Made by a program: the position numbers and the translations under genes | Assembly: GCA_905221605.1 (NCBI GenBank) | Contig: CAJNDS010002115.1 | Coordinates: forward strand, 315,501 to 375,500 | DNA length: 60,000 nucleotides | Source: Symbiodinium natans | Lineage: Eukaryota > Sar > Dinophyceae > Suessiales > Symbiodiniaceae | Direction of reading: 5' to 3' | Shown: in pieces, positions 49,541-58,095 of the stretch | How the letters are laid out: each line of letters opens with the position of its first letter | How positions within the stretch are numbered: the first letter of the stretch is position 1 | The notes under the pieces: model-generated | Told to the model about the DNA's origin: nothing | Database searches by the model: none | What the model saw: only the letters and a program-made list of their open reading frames with translations

Positions 49541-50129
49541 AGCGCCGGTGCGGGCAGCGGTCAGTTCAATGATCAGAATGCGGCGGCCACAAGGTGGCTT
49601 CCCCAACTCCCCGCTGGATTGGCTCCTGCGTTGTGCTGCCAAAGCTTTTAATGAAGTGGTCTCTCCGGTGGAGATATTTGCACTGGCTGCGGACCGCCTG
49701 GCATGGAAGTTGCGTGGAGCCTGCTTCTTTGAACAACAGGCTCTGGCTCAGCTCCATAGTCGCGTCAATTCGGGCCTCTTTCCTCGATGGCAGGATTATG
49801 TACTGCAGCATGCAGTTTGGCTTTTCACGTGTACGCTCTGTGTGGGAGAGCAGGGTTTTGTTCTTGTCTGGATTGATAATGAACAGGGCTTGCAGACTTG
49901 GACTTTGTATGATGACCTGCAGATGGGCCTGTATCAGTTTGCCATTACAGTGCGTATGCTGCATCCGTATTTCCTGCTGCATTGTGCCTTGGCAGAGACA
50001 CAGCTGGAGGCTCACTTACCAACATTGCATCGAGTCGCTGATGTTTTGCAAGAACAGTGTCAGATACTTCTCACCTTCAATGTCATACCTGAGCGATATA
50101 TACGTAAAATTGCTACCCTTCAAGATTGA
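49535..50129 (+). pseudogene. LINE carboxyl-terminal region, frame-shifted from the RT
   Basis: The frame beyond the reverse transcriptase reads SPLDWLLRCAAKAFNEVVSP, later FPRWQDYVLQHAVWLFTCTL and LPTLHRVADVLQEQCQILLT, ending at TGA 50127-50129. Composition and position fit the end of the same polyprotein after a one-base indel near 49535. No cysteine-histidine zinc motif or RNase H signature is evident. Confidence 0.6.
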
Positions 50130-50213
50130 TGTGAAAGCCTGCACTGACTACTGACTACAGTGTGTGTGCTTGCTTTTCCTGTACTCATCGACTCTTCTAA
50201 GAAGAGTTTCGGC

Positions 50214-50375
50214 ATCCTGGCAGCAAGGAGTCCAGTTGCAAAAAGGGTTTAGGGTTTAGGGTTTGGGGGTTTAGGGTTCAGGGTTTAGGGTTTGGGGTTT
50301 AGGGTTTGGGGTTCAGGGTTCAGGGTTTAGGGTTTAGGGTTTATCCTGGCAGCCAGGAGTCCAGTTGCGAAAGGG
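50214..50375. repeat. Duplicated LINE 3' end around a telomere-like array
   Basis: The 34-bp LINE tail at 50214-50247 (beginning ATCCTGGCAGCAAGGAGTCC) recurs at 50343-50375 with two substitutions and one missing base. Between them are about 14 TTTAGGG, TTCAGGG and TTTGGGG units. Each copy ends in an A-rich stretch followed by GGGTTT. The second copy looks like an extremely 5'-truncated insertion of the same LINE. Confidence 0.85.
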
Positions 50376-50727
50376 TTTGGGGCTTTTCTGCGCTTGGAGT
50401 GAGGACGTGGTTTGAGATCGGACTTGGGCTCAGCTTGGGGCCGGCAGTGCCAGTCTTAAAGCGACATGGGCATGGTGGGCACATCCCTCGGACATCCTGA
50501 GCCCAAAAGAAGATGAGCCAACTTCTCTGACATACCTCAGAGAATCCCAGACTAAACCTTGAACCCTGGGCTCTATTCTCAAGGGATTAAGACTCGCACC
50601 CATAAGGTTGCACCCCTAAAGGTTTCCCATATGGCCTTAGAGTACCTTACTTACCCTTGTTAAAAGCGTCCCCAAACTGAAAAGGTACCACCTGAGGGGT
50701 CCAAAGGTAGAGGGCTCTTGCTCCCGA

Positions 50728-50759
50728 AAACCCTAAACCCTAAACCCTAAACCCTAAAT
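50728..50759. repeat. Short telomere-like array (CCCTAAA)n
   Basis: Four units following CCCGAAA. Confidence 0.85.
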
Positions 50760-50865
50760 ACAGGCTCAGAAGCCCGAGCTTCCCCGGGCCCCAGGCACCA
50801 GACTCAGAACATCCCAGGGCCACCCCCCACACAAAAAAAAAAAAAACCTGAAAGAATGTGGCTTA

Positions 50866-50934
50866 GCAGGGAATGAGGGAAGTAGGGCCCTGTATATACC
50901 CTTTCAGGGATTATCTTGGTACCTCATTCCCCCA
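50866..50934. mobile_element. Short family G element
   Basis: Left end TTAGCAGGGAATGAGGGAAG, right end TACCTCATTCCCCCA. The interior is GGGCCCTGTATATACCCTTT. CCCTAAA units follow from 50937. Confidence 0.65.
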
Positions 50935-51218
50935 ACCCTAAACCCTAAACCCTAAACCTTCGACTCGGGAGTTTCAGTAGTCTTGATTTTGGTGTAACCG
51001 AAGGTGAACATATACAGTATATCCAGACATTCCCCTGCAGAGTGTCCGACAGGTCAGCTAAGCGGGTGGTAAAAAAAAACCCTAAACCCGAAACCCGAAA
51101 CCCGAAGCCCAGGTCCTACTGCTCCTTGACATGGAGTCGAGAGGCTGCCCCGCTGCCCGGGCTCGGTTTAGGCTTCGAGTTGCTTTCTTCTGCTTTTTCG
51201 TCCGGGTTTTGAGATGGT

Positions 51219-51280
51219 TGAGGGTTTAGGGTTTGGGGTTTAGGGTTTCGGGTTTAGGGTTTAGATGGGTTTAGATGGGT
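51219..51280. repeat. Degenerate telomere-like array
   Basis: TTTAGGG, TTTGGGG, TTTCGGG units, then two TTTAGATGGG units. Confidence 0.85.
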
Positions 51281-51400
51281 GTAGGGTTTAGCCCCATGCT
51301 CAGACTCGAAACCCTCCAAGCGCCTTAAAGCGCCTTCGAAGAGTCCTCTAAGAACAGTACAACTGCAAATGTGCTCAGCTCCCGCAGCCCTCAGAAAAAA

Positions 51401-51503
51401 ATGTGGGATGTTGCCTCAGAAAAACGTGTTGGGCCTCTGATTGCGACAGGACCTCCGCCCGATGTTATTTCCTACAACTCCATGATCTACGCATGTCGCG
51501 GCT
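51401..51503 (+). CDS. PPR-motif exon segment before a family B element
   Basis: The frame reads WDVASEKRVGPLIATGPPPD then VISYNSMIYACRG. PPPDVISYNSMIYACRG is a strong PPR turn and first helix. A family B element begins 21 bp later, inside the still-open frame. Confidence 0.65.
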
Positions 51504-51523
51504 TGGTTCATCTCCGAGGCCTT

Positions 51524-51625
51524 ACTTGGAGGTTCATGGGTAGTTCGGTTACAAGTAGGGTAACTGTACTTAGAACCTTACTTAGGGTTATGACCCTACT
51601 TTTAACTACCCAGAAACCTCCAAGT
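51524..51625. mobile_element. Family B element interrupting a PPR frame
   Basis: Left end ACTTGGAGGTTCATGGGTAG, right end ACTACCCAGAAACCTCCAAGT. No target duplication is obvious. Confidence 0.8.
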
Positions 51626-51928
51626 AGCCCGCTGATTCAGGCACACTCTCTGTTTGCTAGGTTGGCGAGGGCGGGGTTTTGGGTCAGGTCTAACGTTTTA
51701 TTTTGGGCCCACACGAGAGAGGGATATCAAGTTTCTTCTGCCAGGGATGCATCCCTCTGAGATAGCTGAGACGGCTCCGTGCCAAGCTGTTGCTGAGTCA
51801 CAAGATTGATAGCTCGCGCTCGCCGCCAGCGTTGCTTTTGCTGAGAGGGATGCGAGGAGTGCCTTTCTTAAGTGGCTTGGGGTTCTGCCCGGGTCCCTCG
51901 CTCCCTAAACACTAGACCTTGCACCGCG

Positions 51929-51954
51929 CCTGGCTTGTCCGAGTGTGAGCGATT
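51929..51954. repeat. 26-bp segment shared with 12122-12147
   Basis: Identical 26 bases, again leading into AAACCCTAAAC. The wider flanks are unrelated. Confidence 0.85.
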
Positions 51955-52073
51955 AAACCCTAAACATCCCGGAAACCCTAAACAAGGCAAAGAACGACCA
52001 GAGTGGGCACTGGCATTCATCGACCGGATGCGCCTGGTGAAAGCTCCTTGCAGCAGCTGGTGGCCCTCTGGTT

Positions 52074-52123
52074 CAGGTTTAGGGTTCAGGGTTCTGGGTT
52101 TAGGGTTTAGGGTTTAGGGTTCA
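52074..52123. repeat. Telomere-like array (TTTAGGG)n
   Basis: Seven units with TTCAGGG and TTCTGGG variants. Confidence 0.9.
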
Positions 52124-52330
52124 CCTCAAGCACGCCCCAAGCGTTTTGGCGGGAGTGTCCAGGCTTGTCGCCCATGATGTGCCTGGAGCCTGAAACTCTA
52201 AACTCCGTTACTAAACTCCATATCTATCTGACAAGCTCCAAGAGAACTGCCGATTCCCTGTACCAAGAGCAAGTAAGAAACCTTGAGCCTAAACCCTGAA
52301 CCCTGAACCCGAAACCGGACAATCTTGCAG

Positions 52331-52397
52331 TTTAGGGTTGAGGGTTTAGGGTTTAGGGTTTAGGGGTTAGGGTTTAGGGTTTAAGGGGGTTCAGGGT
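52331..52397. repeat. Telomere-like array before a PPR exon
   Basis: TTTAGGG units with TTGAGGG, TTAGGG and TTTAAGGGGG forms, ending TTCAG|GG next to the PPR frame. Confidence 0.9.
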
Positions 52398-52398
52398 A

Positions 52399-52478
52399 GC
52401 CGAGGTGGCCCCGGATGTGATCACCTACAACTCGGTGATGCAAGCGTGTGGCGAGGCGGGCGAAAATCTGCAAAGCGC
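52399..52478 (+). CDS. PPR-motif exon segment
   Basis: The frame reads AEVAPDVITYNSVMQACGEA then GENLQSA. APDVITYNSVMQACGEAG is a canonical PPR match and the clearest in the window. The acceptor side is the degenerate TTTAGGG array. Confidence 0.75.
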
Positions 52479-52799
52479 TGCAGAACCGAACTTATGCCTA
52501 AGCCCTTGAACTCCTCAACCCCAAACTTGCCTTCTTTGCATCAGCCTGCCCCTCTCCTTGAACACTGAGAGTCGCTCCAGCTTTCGAGAAGCCTCTTCTC
52601 TGCGGAAGTTTGGGAGAATTTGCGGGTTTCGGCAGACATGGCATGCTGCTTCCCTGTTGCCAGTAGTTGTTTTGTTGGGGCCCCTTTGTCTGCTGCACAA
52701 CCGAAGTCTTCTAAAGCCAGCTGGGCCAAAAGGCCCCTTCCAAACCCTGCACGAAACCATCCCCAATCCAAACGGCAAACCCTAACTCCCTAAGCCTTT

Positions 52800-52874
52800 G
52801 AGGCAAGCATGTGGGAGCATGTCTTGAGCGGTCTCTTTGAGATGGAGCACCGAGGTGCCCTGGCTTCTGCCAGC
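52800..52874 (+). CDS. PPR-like exon segment
   Basis: The frame reads EASMWEHVLSGLFEMEHRGA then LASA. W..VLSGLFEME.RG fits the second helix of a PPR motif. It is followed by TTCAGGGTTTAGGG and a GT-rich stretch before the next PPR segment in the same direction. Confidence 0.5.
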
Positions 52875-52972
52875 AATTCAGGGTTTAGGGTTTCGGGTGT
52901 AGGGTTTAATTAGGGGGGTGTCTGCCTTTGTGTGTGTGTGTGTTGATGTTAGTTGGGGCCCTCAACTTCCAG

Positions 52973-53058
52973 GGATCATCCCAAGCATGGACTCCTACTA
53001 CATCACCATGGAGAAGCTCGTGCGCGCAGGGCAGACGCCCAAGGCAGCGGAGTTGGGG
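52973..53058 (+). CDS. PPR-motif exon segment
   Basis: After CAACTTCCAG|GG the frame reads IIPSMDSYYITMEKLVRAGQ then TPKAAEL. The pattern I.PSMDSYYITMEKLVRAGQ..KAAEL is a complete PPR unit. With 52800-52874 it implies an intron of about 98 bp containing telomere-like units. Confidence 0.65.
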
Positions 53059-53164
53059 GCGCGTAGGAGACGGGGGTGGGGGGGAAGACATGAGGATGCC
53101 CCAAGCCCCAAGGAACACACCCTATACTCCAAGTCCAATATGTTGTTTCCGAAATCAGGAGACA

Positions 53165-53345
53165 GGGGCTGGATTTCTTAAATTTAAGAAATCGAGGGGC
53201 TGGATTTCTTAAATTTAAGAAATCGAGGGTCTGAGTTTCTTATTTGAGGGGGGGGAGACTTTTCATTCGGAGGTTGCCAAAAACAACCAAATTTAAGAAA
53301 TTTAGGGCCCAGGATGAGGGTACCCTCGATTTCTTAATTTAGTCT
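53165..53345. repeat. Repeated perfect palindromes TTTCTTAAATTTAAGAAA
   Basis: The 18-bp palindrome occurs twice in tandem (units of 35 bp from 53170 and 53205). Related AAATTTAAGAAATTTAGGG and CCCTCGATTTCTTAATTTAG follow, giving a larger inverted arrangement. Confidence 0.8.
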
Positions 53346-53584
53346 TGCTCTCAATTTTCGCATTTTTAATCCGGGATCCAGCCGCGAGCATGCTCGTTTC
53401 TTAACCCAATGATTTCTTAATCAGTGCTGTCACTGTACCTTATTGGTGTCCTTATCATTATTAGTATTATTATAAGGGGATCCTACCATGTGAGGGGCGC
53501 CTTGGGAGCCTTGGCCCTGTCGGGCCTGGAGGGTGCACATCACAAGCAGAGCTGTTCAGTGTGTTGTGCGCATCGCAAAGGCTT

Positions 53585-53712
53585 CTGGGGGGAGGGGGGG
53601 GGGAGGTTGGGGGGGGGCCCTCAGGTAAAGAACCCACATGCCGAACCGCGAAGCCCACCCAAACGTCCACCAACCAGTTGGGGATGCCCCACTCCCCCCC
53701 CCCCCCCAGGGG
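53585..53712. repeat. G-rich and C-rich runs
   Basis: G runs at 53586-53625 and a C run at 53694-53707 that could pair. They create spurious Pro/Gly-rich frames on both strands. Confidence 0.75.
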
Positions 53713-53720
53713 CACTTTGA

Positions 53721-53816
53721 GCGCAGGCACTGGAGCTGCTCCAGAGTCCGCGCATGAGCGGGATGAAGCTGGACCAAGGCTTCTTGGGGGAGTTTGGGAG
53801 CTGCATGTTCCCGTGA
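53721..53816 (+). CDS. PPR-like exon segment
   Basis: The frame reads AQALELLQSPRMSGMKLDQG then FLGEFGSCMFP to TGA at 53814-53816. ALELLQS.RMSGMKLD is the second-helix and turn pattern of a PPR repeat. Confidence 0.5.
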   Translation, partial: AQALELLQSPRMSGMKLDQGFLGEFGSCMFP

Positions 53817-54074
53817 GCCGTAGTCCAGAGTTGGCATTCGGAACGCTCTGCAGTGCTTGGCCGCATTCGAGGTCTCGGGTCTGTCTTTCCAACCAAATAT
53901 GGCGGTTTGGTTGGGGGTCACAAGGAATTCTACGCCCTGTGGCAGATGGGACAGGGCTGGGGGCAAACGGAGCTGCCTCTTCTGGGATCATCCATGGTGG
54001 GACCCATTCTGCTACATACCACACGATCATCATTAGACAGCTTATGAATGCAACTTGTTGAGTGCACTGCATCT

Positions 54075-54160
54075 GGGCAGGTTGCTACAACAACCTGATA
54101 GTTGGTACCCTCCGATCCGGCTCGGCAGAGTGGGCCGAGTTCTTGGGCCGGAAGGCGGGG
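54075..54160 (+). CDS. Possible PPR exon segment
   Basis: The frame reads AGCYNNLIVGTLRSGSAEWA then EFLGRKAGRG. CYNNLIVGTLRSG..EWAEFL follows the PPR spacing. It is the last PPR-like trace in the window, with telomere-like units from 54168. Confidence 0.4.
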
Positions 54161-54167
54161 AGAGGGT

Positions 54168-54249
54168 TAAGGTTTAGGGTTCAGGGTTCAGGGTTTAGGG
54201 TTTAGGGTTTTGGATTCAGGGTTTGGGTTGTAGGGTTGTAGGGTTGAGA
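54168..54249. repeat. Degenerate telomere-like array
   Basis: TTAAGG, TTCAGGG and TTTAGGG units, then TTGTAGGG octamers. Confidence 0.85.
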
Positions 54250-54251
54250 TT

Positions 54252-54440
54252 ACCTTGCTCGTCAAAGTTAACGGGAATATAGGGGTGGGAAACTGCACCG
54301 CGGAAGCTTGTGGAAGCACATCTCGAAAGCCGCGGCAGAGATACGTTGTGCATGTACTGAGTGCTGCGTCGTGTGACGCGAGCTCGGGGGAAGCTCTGCA
54401 GAAGCTGCACGGAGGCTCGTGGGTCGACATCACTGGCTGA
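54252..54440 (+). CDS. Exon-like segment ending in a stop
   Basis: The frame reads TLLVKVNGNIGVGNCTAEAC, later RQRYVVHVLSAASCDASSGE and ALQKLHGGSWVDITG, ending at TGA. Composition is protein-like, and it begins where the telomere-like array ends. A carboxyl-terminal exon is likely, of unknown family. Confidence 0.4.
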   Translation, partial: TLLVKVNGNIGVGNCTAEACGSTSRKPRQRYVVHVLSAASCDASSGEALQKLHGGSWVDITG

Positions 54441-55190
54441 GTCTTTCCTTCTGAGTACGTGAAGCGTCAAATCAGCGTTTGCTAAGCTCTATCGCAGAGC
54501 ATGCAGCAACATAGCAACGTAGTTGCTCCAAGCACCTCAGCTCTACACAAACCCCTTAGAACATCCCACACTATACACCAGCACAAAAGGCTTGCATTTC
54601 TCAACAGACCACACCTCAGGTGGTCCAGGGTCCCCATTTAGTTGAATGTTTGGCGCTTCTATTGGGTTTTTGAGGGTTTGGAGTTGGTTTCGACCATGTT
54701 GGGGCATGTTGAGTCGGAATGGTAGTTTAAGTTGAGCGGCTGGTGGGGCCAGCACCCACATTCCATATCTGAGCTTTTTTGGGGGGCCCTGACATACCAA
54801 CTCCACACGCTACAATTAAACTATTTTGTTGATGGGAGGGATTGATGGGGCTACATCTGAGGAAGCCATAGAACCTAACTTTGAGTGCGTTGTACACGGC
54901 ACCAGAAGTGTAGAAGCTGTAACATGTGAATTATTGGGGGGCGCCAGCTGATCGTATGAAAAACACACCGAGCTACGCATGGATGTCCACACTTTTTCTC
55001 GCTGCAATGGCATACTGTAGGGTTCCATGCACTGAGCGAGCAACAGCCCGAAAAAGACAGCACGTTGCAAAACGGGGCCCCACAGCATTCCAGCCTCGGT
55101 TGAAAAGGGTTTAGGATTTAGGGTGTGGGGTTGCCAGCATTTGGGGTGTGAACAGTGTGTGAGGCTCTGGGTTACGACTTGGAACCCAAG
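54441..55190. other. Stretch without a recognised gene
   Basis: Both strands carry open frames without motifs. An A-rich TGAAAA followed by GGGTTTAGGATTTAGGG lies at 55102-55124. Confidence 0.3.
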
Positions 55191-55197
55191 CAAGCAT

Positions 55198-55382
55198 CCA
55201 CCCCCCCACCCACCCCCCCCACCCCCCCCCCACACCCCCCCCCTCACCCCCCCCCCCACCCCCCCACCCCGCCCCCACCCCCCACCACCCCCCCCCCCCC
55301 ACCCCCACCCCCCCCCCACCCCCCCCCCACCCCCCCCACCCCCCCCCCCCCCACCCTCCCCCCCACCCCCCCCCACCCAAGC
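55198..55382. repeat. C-rich low-complexity tract
   Basis: About 185 bp made almost only of C with regularly spaced A (CCCCCCA-like). All Pro/His/Thr and Gly/Trp frames here are artefacts. Confidence 0.95.
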
Positions 55383-55531
55383 CCAAAACCAAAATTCGAA
55401 ACGCTAAACCCCGCAACCCCGCTTGGTCAGCACATTGAGCAGGCGCAAGAACAGGGAGCCTTCGAGCGAGGCCGTGGGTTTTCCGCATGGCTGGATCCCT
55501 TGGTTCCAGCATTACCTCATGTGCAAGAAGT

Positions 55532-55636
55532 GCATTGCTACTATTTTCTTAAGAACCCCCGAATACAGGATAATCATCCCTAGATTACCCTTATGAGGAA
55601 GAAGTTTATTATGAATATTAATATTATTATTATTAT

Positions 55637-55667
<31 letters not shown>

Positions 55668-55702
55668 GGGGGGGGGGTTGTTTTGAAGGAATAGTGGTTG
55701 AG
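55532..55702. mobile_element. Possible family C element with ATT, T and G runs inside
   Basis: The left side CTACTATTTTCTTAAGAACC resembles the family C end. The right side TTGAAGGAATAGTGG is a poor partner. Inside are (ATT)n, a T run of about 18 and a G run of 9. Confidence 0.35.
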
Positions 55703-55773
55703 GTTTTGAGTTGTTGTGGTCATGACCTGGCTAGGGCGCTTTTGAACCTTGTCGTCGGTAGATTGAGATTTAT

Positions 55774-55850
55774 CTTGGGATGTTCCCCCTTATAATAGGG
55801 GTACTATAATCCCGATTAAGGATTGTTAGTTTTAGGGGGGACATCCCAAG
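55774..55850. mobile_element. Family A element with ATTTAT target duplication
   Basis: Left end CTTGGGATGTTCCCCCTTAT, right end GGGGGGACATCCCAAG. ATTTAT lies at 55768-55773 and 55851-55856. It is shorter than other copies because the left arm lacks the AACAGTCCTTAA segment. Confidence 0.85.
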
Positions 55851-57060
55851 ATTTATCCGTTAAGAAAGCCTGAGCTGAACACGCATGCTGTGTTGAGACG
55901 GAGATTTGAACTCCTCTGCATAAAGTTAAAGGATCTTGACGCTCGAAGTTTAGGACGCCTCATATCGTTTCCGTGGCAACACCATGTCAACAAATCTTTA
56001 AAGATACTGTAGCAGAAGCAACAACTGCAACTAACCGGCCCCCTCACTCGTACGCGCATGCTGTCAAGTTTGCTAAAGCTGGAGAATCTCTACATGACGC
56101 GTCTACATGCTCAAAACTTAAAAGCTGGTGCTGCTACACGACACTCCTCACTACTGTATACACACGTCGAGTTACCAAGGTTTGCAAGGGCTTTTTGGGT
56201 GAAGCGCTTCCAGCATTTCCCAAAGTGTCGGATGGCATGCACGGCACCAGAACTGAATGGCCGAACAGTTTCCTGTCGGAAAGGGGCCTGCGGTTTAGAA
56301 GACAGGTCTTAAGTATAGAGGCCACTGCAGAGCAGATTGAAATAAACTTTTGGAGGCTATTACTTTTTTGGCCCTCGGAGCTCTTTGCAGATATTCACAG
56401 ACTTAGCTCCTGCACCTGCAGAGAGGCACGGCCAATGTCCTGGATTTACACGCGATGAGTGTGCCAGTTGCACAGCGGCTCGGCTACAAGTGGCAGGTAA
56501 ACCGGATGAGCCCACTGTCCCCAGAGCCTGTGTAAGCTTGTGTTCTGTGAGGGTGCTGGCGGTTTAGAGTGGAACTTTGGGAAGCTCAGCGAGCCCGCTG
56601 TACTTTGGGTTCTCGCATGGGGGGGTAGGAGCCAAGTGCTTGACCGTTGAGTTTTCTCAAATACTTGAAAGCCGGGCTTTCAAGCGTCTTTTCCTTTTGT
56701 AGCTGGGGCCTTCAGTCGATGTTTGTAAGGATTTTCATGTATACCCCAGGCTTAGAGCCCTTAATGGCCCTCAACCTCATTCCCTAAAGCCAAAAGAAAG
56801 AGCCCTAAACCCCAAACCTAAACCCTAAACCCCCTCTGCTGGCGGATGGCCAAAAACCCCCTAAACCCTGTAATACAGCTGTCGGAATAATTGCTAATAG
56901 TAATTACTAATCGTATTCCCTGAGATACTATAAAAGCCCGCAACGCCCTGTCCTAATTATTCAGGCAGCTATGTTAGCCCTGACTCCCGCCAAGAGTCTG
57001 AAACCCACGACGCGAGGTTCTTTGTGCTCACTGCGCTGCGGGACAGGGCCCTGCGCCTAC
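55851..57060. other. Stretch with open frames but no recognised gene
   Basis: A + strand frame of 161 codons (55973-56458) and overlapping frames lack motifs. A short protein-like trace, HDARFFVLTALRDRALRLH, lies at about 57005-57062 just before a family A element. Confidence 0.3.
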
Positions 57061-57070
57061 ACCCTAAACC

Positions 57071-57172
57071 CGTGATGTTCCCCCTTATACGAACAGCTTC
57101 TTAATAGGGAGTATAGTACCCCCTATACTAGTGCTGATCAAGGACTGTGAGTATAAGGGGGAACATCCCAAC
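57071..57172. mobile_element. Family A element between CCCTAAA units
   Basis: Left end TGATGTTCCCCCTTATACGA, right end GTATAAGGGGGAACATCCCA. CCCTAAACCC lies on the left and ACCCTAAACCCTGAACCC on the right. Confidence 0.85.
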
Positions 57173-57188
57173 CCTAAACCCTGAACCC

Positions 57189-57222
57189 TACTTGAAGGTT
57201 CATGGGTAGTTCAGAAGTCTGG
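57189..57222. mobile_element. Left end of a family B element
   Basis: ACTTGAAGGTTCATGGGTAG with no right partner nearby. It is a truncated copy. Confidence 0.5.
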
Positions 57223-57525
57223 GTGTTTAAAGCGTTGTCATGACTGTGCTGAGGCTAGGCTTTAGCTTCTTTGTCTTTGTGTGGCTCTGGGGTTTTACGG
57301 TTCCAGTGTTTTGGGGAGTTTGGTTTTTTCAGTGCTTTCGGGCTTCAGGATGCAGGGTTTCATAGTTTGGGGCTTCAAGGGTATAGTTTTTTGCCCGAAG
57401 CACCGAAACCTACTACAGGGCCTAGTTTGCGAAGCTTCCGACACCGCTCGCTTTACCCATGCATTGCCTCCGATGCGTATGTTATCTCTTGTTCAGCTCA
57501 CACAGAGCCAAGCCACATGCAAGAG

Positions 57526-57580
57526 TTTAGGGTTTAGGGTTCAGGGCTTAAGGTTTAGGGTTTAGGGTTTAGGGTTTATA
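57526..57580. repeat. Telomere-like array (TTTAGGG)n
   Basis: Seven units with TTCAGGG and TTAAGG variants. Confidence 0.9.
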
Positions 57581-58045
57581 GGGAAAATGGTTCAGCTCAA
57601 CCTTCAACCCGAAACCTAACCCTTCGAGGCAAGGGCAGAAGTCAGAAGCGACTTCACCATCGTGACTGGTGCCGGCAGGCGGAGGGGGTTTCCCCCCCTC
57701 CCTCGAGATGAAATCACGCATTGAGAGACTAAAGCAGTGCAATAGTGCAAAATACTATGTTTTTCGGTAAGGCACAAGTTGCATGCTGTGGACACCGGCT
57801 TGGGAATGCAAAAGCCAAGTGCTTCGGCCTGCTGAGATCTTGGCGCAAGTTTGCAGGGAGCATCCAAAAGCAAACGCCATAGACCCAAAGCACAAATAGT
57901 GGGTAGTACATGACGAATGATGCACGGAAAATGCCAGAGCAGGGTGCAACCTTTGGCCAGTATGTACAAATAAAACTACCTGGGAATAGGTCAAAAGTTT
58001 GGGACCAATGGGTAATTCGGCCCCTCCAGAGTTGACGAGGCGTCT
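57581..58045. other. Stretch without a recognised gene
   Basis: Minus-strand frames at 57616-57994 lack motifs. Confidence 0.3.
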
Positions 58046-58093
58046 AAACCCTAAACCCTAAACTCTAAACCCTAAACACTAAACCCTAAACCA
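58046..58093. repeat. Telomere-like array (CCCTAAA)n
   Basis: Seven units, with CTCTAAA and CACTAAA variants. Confidence 0.9.
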
Positions 58094-58095
58094 GC

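Larger units (their letters stand above)
45672..50247 (+). mobile_element. Non-LTR retrotransposon (LINE), nearly full length but broken
   Basis: Order on the + strand: about 70 bp of leader, ORF1 (45745-46908), endonuclease, reverse transcriptase and a carboxyl-terminal region to 50129, then a 3' tail ending TCCAGTTGCAAAAA. Both ends meet TTTAGGG-type arrays. All catalytic residues I can place in the endonuclease and reverse transcriptase are present, but the reading frame changes near 47715, 47970 and 49535, and a TGA separates ORF1 from ORF2. The exact 5' end and the clade are uncertain. Confidence 0.85.

Noticed and set aside
53470-54072. Minus-strand frame of 200 codons
   Set aside because: Rich in Pro/Ser/Gly from the G and C runs, and antisense to PPR-like + strand segments.
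55155-55583. Long Pro-rich and, on the other strand, Gly-rich open frames
   Set aside because: They are produced entirely by the C-rich low-complexity tract.
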